Positions 23,431-34,629 of a stretch of 64,000 nt of DNA are shown here, in pieces; position 1 is the stretch's first letter; each line of letters opens with the position of its first letter. Under the pieces are notes generated by a model that was not told where the DNA came from, did no database searches, and was given only the letters and a program-made list of their open reading frames with translations. A program made the translations under genes and the position numbers. This DNA comes from Dichomitus squalens LYAD-421 SS1 (lineage: Eukaryota; Basidiomycota; Agaricomycetes; Polyporales; Polyporaceae), in NCBI RefSeq assembly GCF_000275845.1, contig NW_006766936.1, positions 102,364 to 166,363 on the forward strand. The letters are read 5' to 3'.

Positions 23431-26400
23431 ATGTCCACCATGACGGAGCTTCGGATCGAGAGCAAAGCTTCCGCTGCTCTGCTCTTCGAGTCAGACGCCG
23501 TCAAAGCCGAATCCTTGGAGTTCGGGATCATCAAGGACGAGGAAATGCTAGACTTATCTACGTCGACCACCGTCAAGGAAGACAGTGTCGAACCAGACAT
23601 GTCTCGCAGCACATCCGTAGAAATGAAGCTGGAGGATGATTCCTCCAAGTCTGCCACTCCGTTGTTGCCCGCCAAGTCCAAGAGCAAACCAGGCAAAGCC
23701 CCCGTCCAGTTGATTGGTCACCTACCACGAGCGGAGGAAGAAGCTATGACGACCTTCGTGGAGATCCCCAACAACCACTATCAATATGGTACGCTAGGAA
23801 AGTCGAGGGAGGCCTTGGAGAGCATGACGTGTGATTGCCAGTACGAGCATGGTCAGTCGACGTTCCCTCCTATCGCTTCCCCCCTTCCTGGCATCCTTCT
23901 GCTACACTCTTCTTTCCTCTGCACTATCTCTGCACCATAAGTGAAAGCTGCGACTCGAAGTGGCCCATCTACTCGTCCCAGGCGATGGCTAGGGCTGTTT
24001 TTGTGTTTTTGCATCTCTTGGTTCGCACGTAGCCGCGCGCTATGCGGCCACAGCATCGTCCATTCTTTCCTCTGGCCTCGCAAGTCGCCTATGGTAGTCT
24101 TATTAACTTCGCTGTGCTGGTTTTCCTTGGAATTGCTCATTTGAGCCGCAATTCTGTCAGTTCACATCGGTCTCACAGCTTACTTCTTGCACCCGAATAA
24201 CGTTGCTGACTATCTCATCTCTCAAACGTTATTTTCCAGGCGTCGACGACCCCGATATGGCTTGTGGTCTCAGCTCCGACTGTATCAACCTCATGACCCA
24301 GGTGGAATGCCTGCCAGATGACTGTCGGTGTAGAGGCTACTGTCGGAATCAGCGGTGGGTGGCGCTGGTATCCAATAAGGGTATCAAGATCAAGGAGCTC
24401 ATTGAAGGTCAGGTTCCAGCGCAAGCAGTACGCACCAATAGAGATCGTCAAGACAGAAATGAAGGGGTTCGGCCTGCGTGCTGCGGCGGATATACCCAAG
24501 TACGCCCTGCCTATCTTCTCGTTGAGAATGCCTCTGACTGTATCTGCAGGGATACATTCATCTATGAGTATGTGGGTGATGTCGTGAGCCAACCTTCGTT
24601 CATCAAGCGAATGCGCCAATATGCGGAGGAAGGTATACGACACTTCTACTTCATGATGCTTCAAAAGGACGAGGTACGCCATGGTCGTTCTACTCTACTG
24701 ACGGTTCTCGTAGATTGACGTTGAGCACTTTGCAGTTCATCGACGCCACCAAGCGCGGGGGTATCGGCCGATTCGCCAACCACAGCTGCAACCCGAACTG
24801 CTATGTGGCGAAGTGGACCGTCGGCAGTCACGTCCGGATGGGCATCTTTGCCAATCGCGTGATCAAGAAGGACGAGGAGCTGACGTTCAACTACAATGTG
24901 GACAGATATGGGTATGCGGTTCCCGAACATTGAAGTTGTCAGTAACCTAACGCTCGGCCAGTCATGAGGCGCAACCGTGCTACTGTGGCGAACCCAATTG
25001 TGTCGGCTACATTGGCGGAAAGACCCAGACGGATCTTGCTGCGATGGACGACTTGTACCTGGATGGTAGGTTTCATTGCTGAATTGGAAAATTGTGCGCG
25101 TGCCTAACGTAATTTTTGTAGCTCTCGGTATTACTGACGAGGTGGAGATGTATGGGCTCAAGGGATCGAAGAAGAAGAAGGGCAAGAAGCTGGATGAAGA
25201 CTTCATCGTATGTCTTCCCTTCTGTCTCTATAGTCACAGGGCTAACACATTGTGTTACGTGTCGCCAGCCTGATCTCAAGCCAATCGTCCTCAAAGACGT
25301 GCCGAAGGTTGTATCGGCTATGCGTCAGACTCAAAGCAAGAAGGTCTTGGTCAAGCTGCTGACTCGCATCAAGGTACATTGTTTGGGTCTGCGACGGTTA
25401 CATGGGATGAACTGATGAATCTGTGCAGTTGACGGAGGACCTCGCTGCGCTTCGTCAGATCATGCGTTTGCGAGGGTTCAGTCTGATGACGAACGTCCTC
25501 GAGGACCATAGCCAAGATGTCGAGATTCAGACTCTGGTAGGTGTGATGTGCATTAGCGACGTACTACGACATTGACGCCGTTTACTAGGCGTTGGAGTGC
25601 ATGTCGACTTGGCCGCTTATCCAGCGGAACAAAGTAGAAGATTCTAAGATCAACGTACCTGTGGAGATCTTGGCACAATCCGACAACGAGGGTCTGGCGA
25701 CGTTGGCAAAGAAGGTATGTGCAGTGGGTTCTCCGGCCTTCTCGCTGTGACGTCTCACTGCGCACCGTTTCAGCTGCTGGCTCAGTGGGAAACGCTTGAG
25801 TACGCTTACCGGATACCCAAGCGCGTCAAGGGCGACAACGACGATGCGCCAGCGGAGCAGGTTATCGTCTTCAACTACGACGAAGATGAACGGCCATCGA
25901 AGCGGTCACGGCCAGAAGACGACTTTCCGAAGTTCGTCCTCCCTTCCTTCTCGAGGCCACGGCCGAAGACGCCGCCGCCGATTCAATACGTCGTCGAGCC
26001 AAATTCGTATCAGAAGACGATGATGCAACGCCAAGTCGAGGCGCGGAAACAGCAGGAGATTGCGGACATCATCGCGAAAGCGGCCAAGGCCGCGGAGGAG
26101 GCGAGTAAGCCTAAGCCGGCGCCCCAGGCGGCTACTGTGGACTCGCTATTCGGCCTCCTACCGAAGAGAGAGCCTATCAGGGACTGGGACAGGAAGAAGA
26201 AGTCTTCGTCGTCGTCACCCAAACACAAGAAACCGCACCAGTCAAAGGAGGAGAAGGAGGCGAACAAGGAGAAGAGGCTGCTGAAATTGATTGGTGCGGT
26301 TGTCGTGAAGTGCATGTCCAAGTACAAGGACCAGATGGACCACGAACACTTCAAGAAGTATGCGAAGGAGGTGTGTATTTACTGGTGCTCCATAGGCAGA

Positions 26401-26980
26401 GGAGCTGATCCTTGATGACGTGAACTAGCTCACGCACATCATCGCCGAGAAGGAGAAGAAGTCGCAGAGCTACAAGGACGGCAAGCTGGACTCTCTATCG
26501 GAAGAAAAGACGACCAAGATCAAGAAATTCGCGAAGGACTACATTGCGAAGATTCTCCGCAAACTCGAGAAGTCGGGCAAGCGACGGAAACCGGTCTCCA
26601 CTGCTGGCTCTTCCTCAACACCAGACAGTCGCGCGGATAACGACGACGCCGTCGTAGCAGCTGCTACTGTTGACGAGGTCATGGGCTTCGACCCCAACGA
26701 CGATGGCGACGACAATGACGGCCTCGAGCTCAATGGGCATGATGAGCACGATGACGTGAAAGACGATCATCATCGAGAAGATGATGGCCCTTCGGGGTCA
26801 GGCAGCCCAGAAGACGCGGCCAGTGGTTCGGGGCAGACGTCGCCGACACTCGTCTGCGATCCTCGATTACGATTGGACTCGGAATGTGACAAGTTGGACT
26901 CGCAACTGAAGCCAACGTCACAGCCGTATTACACGAAGCCGAAGGTTCACTGCGAGAATGTGCACGATGCATCATGGTAG
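23431..26980 (+). CDS. SET2: Histone H3K36 methyltransferase SET2
   Basis: Methylates histone H3 lysine 36 during RNA polymerase II elongation. An acidic N-terminus leads to an AWS domain ([10 protein letters not shown] joined by intron to [10 protein letters not shown], then [11 protein letters not shown]). The SET domain follows, with [25 protein letters not shown] and a post-[11 protein letters not shown]. Next come a TFIIS-N-like helical region ([20 protein letters not shown]), a charged coiled region rich in Lys/Ala, and a C-terminal SRI region ([20 protein letters not shown]) that in the family binds the phosphorylated polymerase tail. The extreme C-terminus is acidic. About ten introns are used. 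The first, 23852-24239, is 388 nt and far longer than the rest. The gene is complete, with TAG at 26978-26980. Confidence 0.95.
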
Positions 26981-27515
26981 CATGCCCGACCGCGTCATTC
27001 ACGCTTCACGTCGGAGCGTCGTTGCTGTTTGTATTATGCTTTGCTCGTTCACAGACGTACGTGGGTCCTTGGGATGTTGATTGACTTATTCGTTGTTCCA
27101 GTAAGATTAAGCTCACCTAGTTACACAATACCAATGTACTCTTCACACCACTACTTCAGATTTGGGGGTGAAGTTGCCATGATCCACATTGAAACTTAGT
27201 GGTTCTGAGCAAGGATCCTGCGCGCTACGGGAACAGAACGTCGGCGACAATCACGGCGCTGTGGGCAGGGTGCCTGACAACGGTGAGACAGCAGTCAAGT
27301 CAGTTCACCGCCTGCGCCGGAACAAAACTGCTGCGTAGGCGTGCTTATATAAAGCCTGTGCTCTAGTTGACTCCAAACTCTCACCTCATACGCTTGTGGA
27401 GGTCTGCAAGTCTCGATCGGGTATCAGTAATCTTGCTATCAGGTAAGTAAGCATCACTGCAATTTGTTTCGGCGTTCTTGGCTGATTTCGAGGTACTATT
27501 GTATAGCCGTCTTCC
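26981..27515 (+). promoter_or_regulatory. SET2 3' region and F-box gene promoter with TATA box
   Basis: The region holds the SET2 terminator side and the promoter of the next gene. A clear TATATAAA lies at 27346-27353, about 165 bases before the F-box start codon, with CT-rich sequence after it. I see no other gene here. Confidence 0.6.
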
Positions 27516-28876
27516 ATGCTGCCGCCGGCCGAGCGAAAGTCGTCTTGTAGGCTGCCAATCGAGCTCGTACTACAGGTCCTTGAGGAGGCTCAGTACGACG
27601 ATCTCGTGCCGCGTCACAAATGGCTCAAGAACTATGCCTTGGTTTGCCGCTCCTGGAGCATTCACGCGCAGCGGCTCTTGTTCGCGTACGTCACTCTTCT
27701 CAAAGGGTCGGACCATTGCCGCAAGTTCAGGAAACGAATGAAGCTAGTCGAGTCGAGGGATCCCGAACGCGCATCGCTTCTAAAGGAGTCCATCCGCACC
27801 CTTGGGATGGCTGTGGACCACCAGGACATTTATGCGGACGTGATCAGGTTATGTCCGAACCTCCGGGAGCTCCATCTCTCTCTCTATCATGCGTCATTTC
27901 GCCGGGATGTTCTGGAGGGCCTCGCTGCCGCAGGATTACGAATCAGCGCTCTTCGCGTGAAGGCTTACCATTACTTGCCGCTCTTCCAACTACTTCCCCT
28001 CCTACCAAGTCTCGAGTATCTCGAGGTCGACTGCAATAGTATCTTGGATGACATCCTCGCGATACCCTCCATTTCTCCCCCAGCGTGGCGGCTGAAATAC
28101 CTGCGCTACGCCAACATGCGCCGACATACTCAGGCATTCGTCGAATGGGTCCTTTCCGCGTCTGGATCAGTCGCACGGGAGTCGCTAGAAGTGTTAAGCG
28201 TCATCTCTCCCTCATTCGAACTGTCGTCGATTGCCGCTCTTGGCCTTGCGGACACGCTGCTCTCCCTCACTGTGCAACGTCTGCACGACAGCGACGACCT
28301 CTCTGTCCTTACACGCCTCCAGGAAATCGCCGTCGTTCACCCCGAAGGCACCCCACCGACGTTCCGATTGCTCCCAGCCGGAGTCGTACACATCACACTG
28401 GACGCGATTCCCAAAGCTACGGAATGCGAAGTTGCGGTTGCTGGCCTCGCTGCGTATCATGAACGGTCGGGCGGGGCGTTGCGGGCGCTGACATACAATC
28501 GTCGATGCAATAACAAGGTTGACGGGCTGACGGACGTGGTGATGCTGTATGACTTCTGTACGGCTCGGAAGATTCAGTTTCGCCTGATGGATCCGCCGTA
28601 CGGCTCTTATCCCGGAGAGGTTCGTTCTTCATGTCTCAAGAGTAAAGTGTCATGTGTGGCTGACTGTAGTCCACGCATCAGAGAACTTCTCTACAAGCAG
28701 CCCAGTCGTTTCCGCGAGAGCTGCCGGTATCGTCGCGTAGGCCCTCACAGTCGCAACTTGAGAAAGAGCCCCCATGGAAGGTGCAGGGGAAGAGCACTTT
28801 TGCACGCAGGATCGCGAACGTGGCTGGAAGAGCGTTTGGAAGCTCAATCCCGCCTATGGCATTAGCGAGGGGTTGA
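27516..28876 (+). CDS. F-box protein
   Basis: A probable substrate adaptor of an SCF ubiquitin ligase. The N-terminus reads CRLPIELVLQVLEEAQYDD and continues with KNYALVCRSWSIHAQRLLF, a typical mushroom F-box. Irregular leucine-rich segments follow (LCPNLRELHLSLYHASF, LPLLPSLEYLEVDCN), suggesting LRR-like substrate binding. I splice 27516-28619 to 28670-28876 (intron with GTTCGT donor and TGTAG acceptor), giving 436 residues ending in a basic, Ser-rich tail. Without that splice the frame ends at 28865. Such genes are highly expanded and variable in mushrooms, so no specific target can be named. Confidence 0.75.
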
Positions 28877-29410
28877 CTGTGTGTATCGAATGTGTTCACT
28901 GTATTCCACGCATAACATAATAGCAATGGACGCCGGAACCTCATATCTACGGAGCGATGTAAATGGCCATGTTACAAGTCAAGCATTGGCCTATACCTTT
29001 TTGACCGACTCTGAGTCAGAAAGCGTCCATCCTCTCTCCAAAGACGATTACGTAAACGAGCCATTCCCAATGTGTCACCCCAATCTTCTTGCAGCAAAAC
29101 AGACGGCAGATACACACAGTCTGGCATTCCTAGTCCGTCACTATACTCAAAGATGAATCTGAACGACTCGGATCGGAAATGACTTCGGGTGCTGCAACAC
29201 TTGTTCACATCACGTGCCGTTGAAGTTGCCCAAGCATAAGTAAGTATTTACGTACACCGGCAGCCTTCCTTCATCCCTACCAGGTGGCAAAGGTCGCAGT
29301 CACATTTGCTGAGGTGAGTCGCTACTCCGAATATAACCATACTTGACTAAAGTCGTCTGGGCAAGTGAAACGCTTCGTTCCCCTCGTACACGTTCAGGAG
29401 GCAACGCGCC
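28877..29410. other. Intergenic region
   Basis: About 530 bases between the F-box gene and the FunK1 gene. No supported open frame. It should hold the FunK1 promoter, but I see no TATA box. Confidence 0.45.
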
Positions 29411-31881
29411 ATGGCAGCTATTGGTGAACAGATGAACCGCGAACTCGTGGCGGTGTCTTTTGAATCCTTCATCAAGCACTATGCTCCTTTCCAACCCTCC
29501 AGTGAGGTCGTCGATAAATGTCTCGAGCGATTACGCACAGATGGCCTCGTCGTGCCTACGACGGCAGGGGTGGATCGGTTCGCCGGATTCCAGGAGCCGC
29601 CATCGCGACAGTATACATCGAAGAAGGTTGCATATGGTCACCTGTCCGCTATATGCCGTAGCATCTCTCAGGTCGCCGTGGACGGCAGAGTGGTCAGTTG
29701 TTCCTTGGTTCAAGAACCCGACACCACGACCGGTTCGCAAAACCCGGAGGCGTCTCACGCGATAGATGGGTATTGCAAGCCTGTCACGTCGACGGTGCCA
29801 CCGCCAAACTCCCCCGAGGAGGAAAGGGAGGATACTGCTGATATTGCCGTCAATTGTGAATGGATGCTGCCGGAGAGCGACGATGATCCCGTACTACGTC
29901 ACGGTGATGTCATTCATAGTCGTTTGAACGCAGTGTCCGCTGCTCTTCACGAGATGAATAATGACCCTCGACGGACGCATATGTACAGTGTGCGTGCAGT
30001 CTCTTGAGTTACTCATCAAGACATGTGATCTTACAATCTATCCAGACAACCATCGAAGACGAAGCGATGTGTCTTTGGTACTGGTCACGGTCCCATTCAG
30101 CAAAGTCGGAAGCAGTCGATATCACACAAGTGCGCGCGTTTGCAGTTGTTGACGCGTTGATACACTGACACTTCGTAGAATGTACGTGCGACTGTACACG
30201 GCCTCGTTTCCTTCTTATTCGCAAACATGGTCGAGCTTGGCTATGACGAGAACATCCAACGTCGCCTCGACCCGAAGGACGGACGCTGTTATTACGTCTT
30301 CCGCGTCGGAGACCGTTACTTCAAGTCGTGCCGATGCATCTTCGAGCATCGGAATACTTGCATCTCGGGGCGCTCTACCCGGGTCTTCAAGGTCGTCCAG
30401 GTCCCTAGTTTCGACGACATCACGGAGGAAGCAACAGCATCGCCTATGGTCTTGAAAGACGTATGGCTTGACACTGGGGCGAAAACCGAGAAGGAGATCC
30501 AGGACGCCATCTTCGCACGACTCGATACAGTGGCGCGCAAGCTACAGGATGGTCAAGATCTCCCTCATTTTGCCGGTTTGGAGGACGCCGAGAAGAGCCT
30601 CCTCCGTGACGCTCTCCGCGACGGGAATTACAAGCAGCACTTCCTGACCATCGATTGCGACACACGAGGGGCGCTGTCGAAGTCACTTCTCCAGGATTCA
30701 CGTCGCCCCGGAAACCTCTTCTCTCCCCGGGCAAGTGAAGCAGTGCCTGCCAAGTTTGCGATCGGGGATACTAGTCGTTCGCAGCTACGTCTCCCACCGG
30801 ATCCTCCCATACAGTGCCCTTTCCCCCCACGATCCTTCCTCGCCAAGTATCAGTATCGCGTCGTGTTCAATAACAATGTGACGCGCTGCACGATGTGGAT
30901 GATTCCGGGAACGTATTCATGGCTATGAAGGACTGCCTTCTTGGTAAGAGGTCCAGGATGTCGCGTGTCGTCCAAAGTTGATGCATACTTTGATGCGCAG
31001 CGGTTCAGCTTCTGTTCCTTGCCGGCTGGGTCCACCGCGACATCAGCTCCGGAAACTTGCTCTGGGATCCCAAGTCAAAGAGAGGCATCCTGAGCGACCT
31101 CGAATATGCCAAGGAGTTCAACGCTGAAGGCACTGGCAGTTCTGACCCGAAGACTGTATGTACTGCTTTTGTCCGGTGGCTTTTGCGGCCGGCTGATTTG
31201 GTATGCATATCTAGGGCACTCCGGCGTTCATGGCGACAGAAATCATAAGCCAAAGGCTCATCCTGTTCTCCAATCCCGACCTCAGCTCAGAGGATCAGAT
31301 GAACGCTCTGCTTAAGCCCATCATCCACAACTTTCAGCACGACCTCGAGTCCTTCTTCTGGCTCCTCCTCTGGATACTCACTACACGCATCTCCACGTGC
31401 ACCCCCCCACCTGAAGTCCTATACGGATCGGCTGTTCCTAGTCGATGGACTTCTCGACCAGACGCACAGAGTCACACCGTTTCGAGAGAGGACGATCGGC
31501 TCTGAAGTCCAGGGCCTCCTTCCCGACGACATGAAGGTCTTTGCAGGCCGTATACGTATCTTGAACCAAGCGTTGTGTGATGCGTCCATCAAAAGGCACC
31601 TCGATTTCGGTAACATTGCTAGCTATGTCCACCTGTATGGCGCAGTGCGGGAGGCATTGAACTTCTGTATGGCGAAGTCCGATCTAGTGAAGCTCGCAGC
31701 AAGCAAGGGAGAAGCCGATACGAATATCCTGAAGCGCAAGCGAATCAACTGCATGCAGCCTGTCCGCGCGTCACCACACCGCACATCCTTGGCTGCACGT
31801 GCTAGCAACGATCGGTTGTTACGAGTGCGTTCCCTTGGGTCAGTGGGTTCCGGGCTATATCTACGCTCTCCAGTTAGTTGA
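29411..31881 (+). pseudogene. FunK1 fungal-type protein kinase, frameshifted
   Basis: A member of the mushroom-specific FunK1 kinase family. The frame opens MAAIGEQMNRELVAVSFES and splices through TTIEDEAMCLWYW and NVRATVHGLVSF to an N-lobe ending KYQYRVVF. The catalytic part reads LQLLFLAGWVHRDISSGNLL, then ILSDLEYAKEF in the DFG position (DLE) and, after an intron, GTPAFMATEI. Two breaks interrupt it. Near 30869-30880 the frame must move by one base to pass from YRVVFNN to ALHDVDDSGNVF. Near the seven-C run at 31402-31408 it must move again to reach DRLFLVDGLLDQTHRV and the family-typical C-terminus ending at 31881. No intron that I can find repairs either break. This may be a decayed gene or sequence error; a retrotransposon tail starts just 4 bases after the stop. 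Confidence 0.75.
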
Positions 31882-32688
31882 CTATTCTTCTTCTTCTTCT
31901 AGATCCCGTTTATTGCCCTGCGAGGCCGAGCCTCATGGTAGGCCGTAAATACAATACTGTCTACTTAGATGGTAATGGTGGTCGGCGGGACATGATTGAG
32001 CTGGATGCTCATGCAATCTAAGGGTGTGTGATGGGAGAGGTGTCGATGAGGGGTGGTGCAAGGGGACGTGTCAGAGTACAGACAGGGGCGAGAGTGAGAC
32101 GTTCGAGTACGCAAGTGGTGTGTAAGGAGGGGGCAGGGCTCAGGAAAGGTGCGTTGCGGACGTCCACCCAGTCCCGGCCATTTAAGGCAAGTGAACGGGC
32201 TATAAACCTGCGGCCTCTGGGTACGATTGCGTCCCTGGGTCTCGCCTCTTGCGCCGGTCAGGTCTACGTCTGGCAGTGTCCCCGCCATCCGTCAGAACTC
32301 CCCCGCCCCTAGAGCGGGCGGGCGCCCGCAGCGCACGTTTCCGGTGGGATCTACGAGAGCGTGGTGGTTACATGCAATGGGGTCAGATCTAGGGCAGCGA
32401 AGTATACGTAGTAGGGTATGTAGTGGCGTCTTCCTGAAACAAACAAGCAGATAAGTCAGCATATGTGTGTCGCCTCCTGGTTGCGTCTTCCGCAACGCTG
32501 TGTTTGACGTCGTTCCGTCTCCTTGGGTGCTACATTGCCAAAGGTGTGTTGCAGGCGTCGCGTTGCGCTGACGAACTTGAGTAGAGGTTGTATTGCTGAC
32601 GGTGTATTGAGGAGGAAAGATAGTGTGCGGCCACGGCGTCCGAGACGGGACAGGTGTTGCGAGCGGGCTGAGGCATAGGCGGGGCATT

Positions 32689-33041
32689 GTAGTAGGAAGT
32701 GTATCACCGTCTCCGGAGCTAGGTCGCATGCTGGACAGCGCTTCGAGTCGACCCGCGCGATTCGGTATAGGTGGTCGTTAAGGGGAGCGTGTCCGGTACG
32801 GAGTTGGAAGAGCGTCGCAGCCTGTCTCCGAGACAGGGCTCGAATCTTCTTCATATAGGCGGGGGAGGGGAGTGATTGATCGATGAGATGCAGTTTGCGA
32901 CCGCGTTTGGAGGCCTTCCATTGCTTCGCATTGCGCTCGACGAGGGCTTCTAGGTGCGCCTGTTTCGCCTTGGTTGCACTCACAGGGAGTGATTTGCGGA
33001 GGAGGGGGGGGAGGGATTTGGGCGTGCTTGACTTTCCCTTG
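32689..33041. repeat. 353-nt direct repeat, left copy beside the N-gap
   Basis: The sequence starting GTAGTAGGAAGTGTATCACC and ending CTTTCCCTTG recurs at 33395-33746. The two copies appear identical except for one G in a homopolymer. It ends exactly where the Ns begin. Confidence 0.95.
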
Positions 33042-33394
33042 NNNNNNNNNNNNNNNNNNNNNNNNNNNNNNNNNNNNNNNNNNNNNNNNNNNNNNNNNNN
33101 NNNNNNNNNNNNNNNNNNNNNNNNNNNNNNNNNNNNNNNNNNNNNNNNNNNNNNNNNNNNNNNNNNNNNNNNNNNNNNNNNNNNNNNNNNNNNNNNNNNN
33201 NNNNNNNNNNNNNNNNNNNNNNNNNNNNNNNNNNNNNNNNNNNNNNNNNNNNNNNNNNNNNNNNNNNNNNNNNNNNNNNNNNNNNNNNNNNNNNNNNNNN
33301 NNNNNNNNNNNNNNNNNNNNNNNNNNNNNNNNNNNNNNNNNNNNNNNNNNNNNNNNNNNNNNNNNNNNNNNNNNNNNNNNNNNNNNNNNNNNNN
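33042..33394. other. Assembly gap (353 N)
   Basis: Undetermined bases. The gap length equals the length of the repeat on each side, and translations across it are meaningless. Confidence 0.99.
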
Positions 33395-33746
33395 GTAGTA
33401 GGAAGTGTATCACCGTCTCCGGAGCTAGGTCGCATGCTGGACAGCGCTTCGAGTCGACCCGCGCGATTCGGTATAGGTGGTCGTTAAGGGGAGCGTGTCC
33501 GGTACGGAGTTGGAAGAGCGTCGCAGCCTGTCTCCGAGACAGGGCTCGAATCTTCTTCATATAGGCGGGGAGGGGAGTGATTGATCGATGAGATGCAGTT
33601 TGCGACCGCGTTTGGAGGCCTTCCATTGCTTCGCATTGCGCTCGACGAGGGCTTCTAGGTGCGCCTGTTTCGCCTTGGTTGCACTCACAGGGAGTGATTT
33701 GCGGAGGAGGGGGGGGAGGGATTTGGGCGTGCTTGACTTTCCCTTG
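33395..33746. repeat. 352-nt direct repeat, right copy beside the N-gap
   Basis: Second copy of the flank found at 32689-33041. It starts exactly where the Ns end and then continues into unique element sequence. It has one G fewer in a G run. Confidence 0.95.
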
Positions 33747-33805
33747 GCTGCGAGTTGACTATTTATCCACAGCCGCCCCTTCCCCCCCCCCTTTAACTCG
33801 TTCAC

Positions 33806-34629
33806 GTCTTAGATGCCTATTGTGGACCGTCTCGTTTTTCGTCGCCGTCGTGGCGACAGTGGACTCTCATTTATGGCCCGTCGATGTGGACTCCCGCTCC
33901 TGCGTAGCGGCCCTCGCTGACCGAGACGTAGGTATGATACCCATGTGTACTCTACATTACTCTCCTCCGGCTGCAGTGCAGTCTCCTGCCCACGCCAGCC
34001 GTCTTCAGCGCCTCCGACTGCTATGGGCGGATATACGACTTTTCTGAACCATGCACAGTCGTTGCGTGCGTGGAACTCACAACCGTCCTGACAGTGGCGC
34101 AACTGTTGCGGCCGTAGACAAGGATTCGCCTGAGGCACGCTTGCATGGTGTAGTCTACAAAGGACGGCATAGGCCAGTATATATATATAGCTGCGACTGG
34201 AAACGTATACGAGAGCTTCGACAAGCGTTACTCGGTTTGTGCAGCGGCTCTATTGGCCGGTTAACATTCATGGTCGTCTGGTGCACAAGGTCCGACACGA
34301 CATGTGTACTGCCACTCGCGCTACTCTTGCCAGTTGCGAGCTGCTTGTAGCGAGTACGATGGCGGCGTCATCGACTAGCTGAGGGAGGATTCCAAAACAG
34401 AGCGCAACTGACCATGCTCCACCCAACCGCGGGACCAGTTTGTAAAGCCTAAGCCTTGACCCTCCATTGACAGAGCATCTTCCTTCTGTCACCCCTCAGT
34501 TTCGATGCGTTGACATGTTCGGGTAGTTTGAATGAGAACAAGGCGCATACGGCGACATAGAAGGCCTAGGTAAGCATGACAGGTAATGATCAAGGGGTGA
34601 TAACAGAAAATTCTAGGGCGCGACGTTTG
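33806..34629. other. Intergenic region upstream of the LINE fragment
   Basis: About 820 bases between the retroelement remnant and the 3' end of UTP10. A TATATATATA patch lies near 34180. The open frames here (33809-34138 on -, 34051-34350 on +) resemble nothing I know. Confidence 0.45.

Larger units (their letters stand above)
31885..33805 (-). mobile_element. 5'-truncated non-LTR retrotransposon (LINE, Tad1-like) fragment
   Basis: Read on the minus strand, the element keeps the end of its ORF2, a 3' UTR, an AATAAA signal (TTTATT at 31909-31914 on +) and a terminal run of GAA units (TTC repeats at 31885-31899 on +). This order, with a 5' end missing just upstream of the RNase H remnant, fits target-primed insertion with 5' truncation. 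The coding part ends at 32456. The end at 33805 is approximate. I cannot identify a target-site duplication with confidence. The N-gap and duplicated flank lie inside it. Confidence 0.75.
32456..33805 (-). pseudogene. C-terminal ORF2 remnant: RNase H tail and zinc-binding zf-RVT-like domain
   Basis: The surviving frame begins near LAAKGKSSTPKSLPPLLRK, the usual end of a LINE RNase H domain. It continues AATLFQLRTGHAPLNDHLYR and the zinc-binding CPACDLAPETVIHFLLQCP (C-x2-C...H...C), and ends QRCGRRNQEATHIC. No reverse transcriptase catalytic core is present. In the copy right of the gap a run of G residues is one base shorter (around 33566), which breaks the frame. The copy left of the gap is open. 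If the two copies are really one, the element has a single intact tail here. Confidence 0.75.

Noticed and set aside
32778..33626. Long open frames running through the N-gap
   Set aside because: They exist only because Ns translate as unknown residues; they join the two copies of one repeat.
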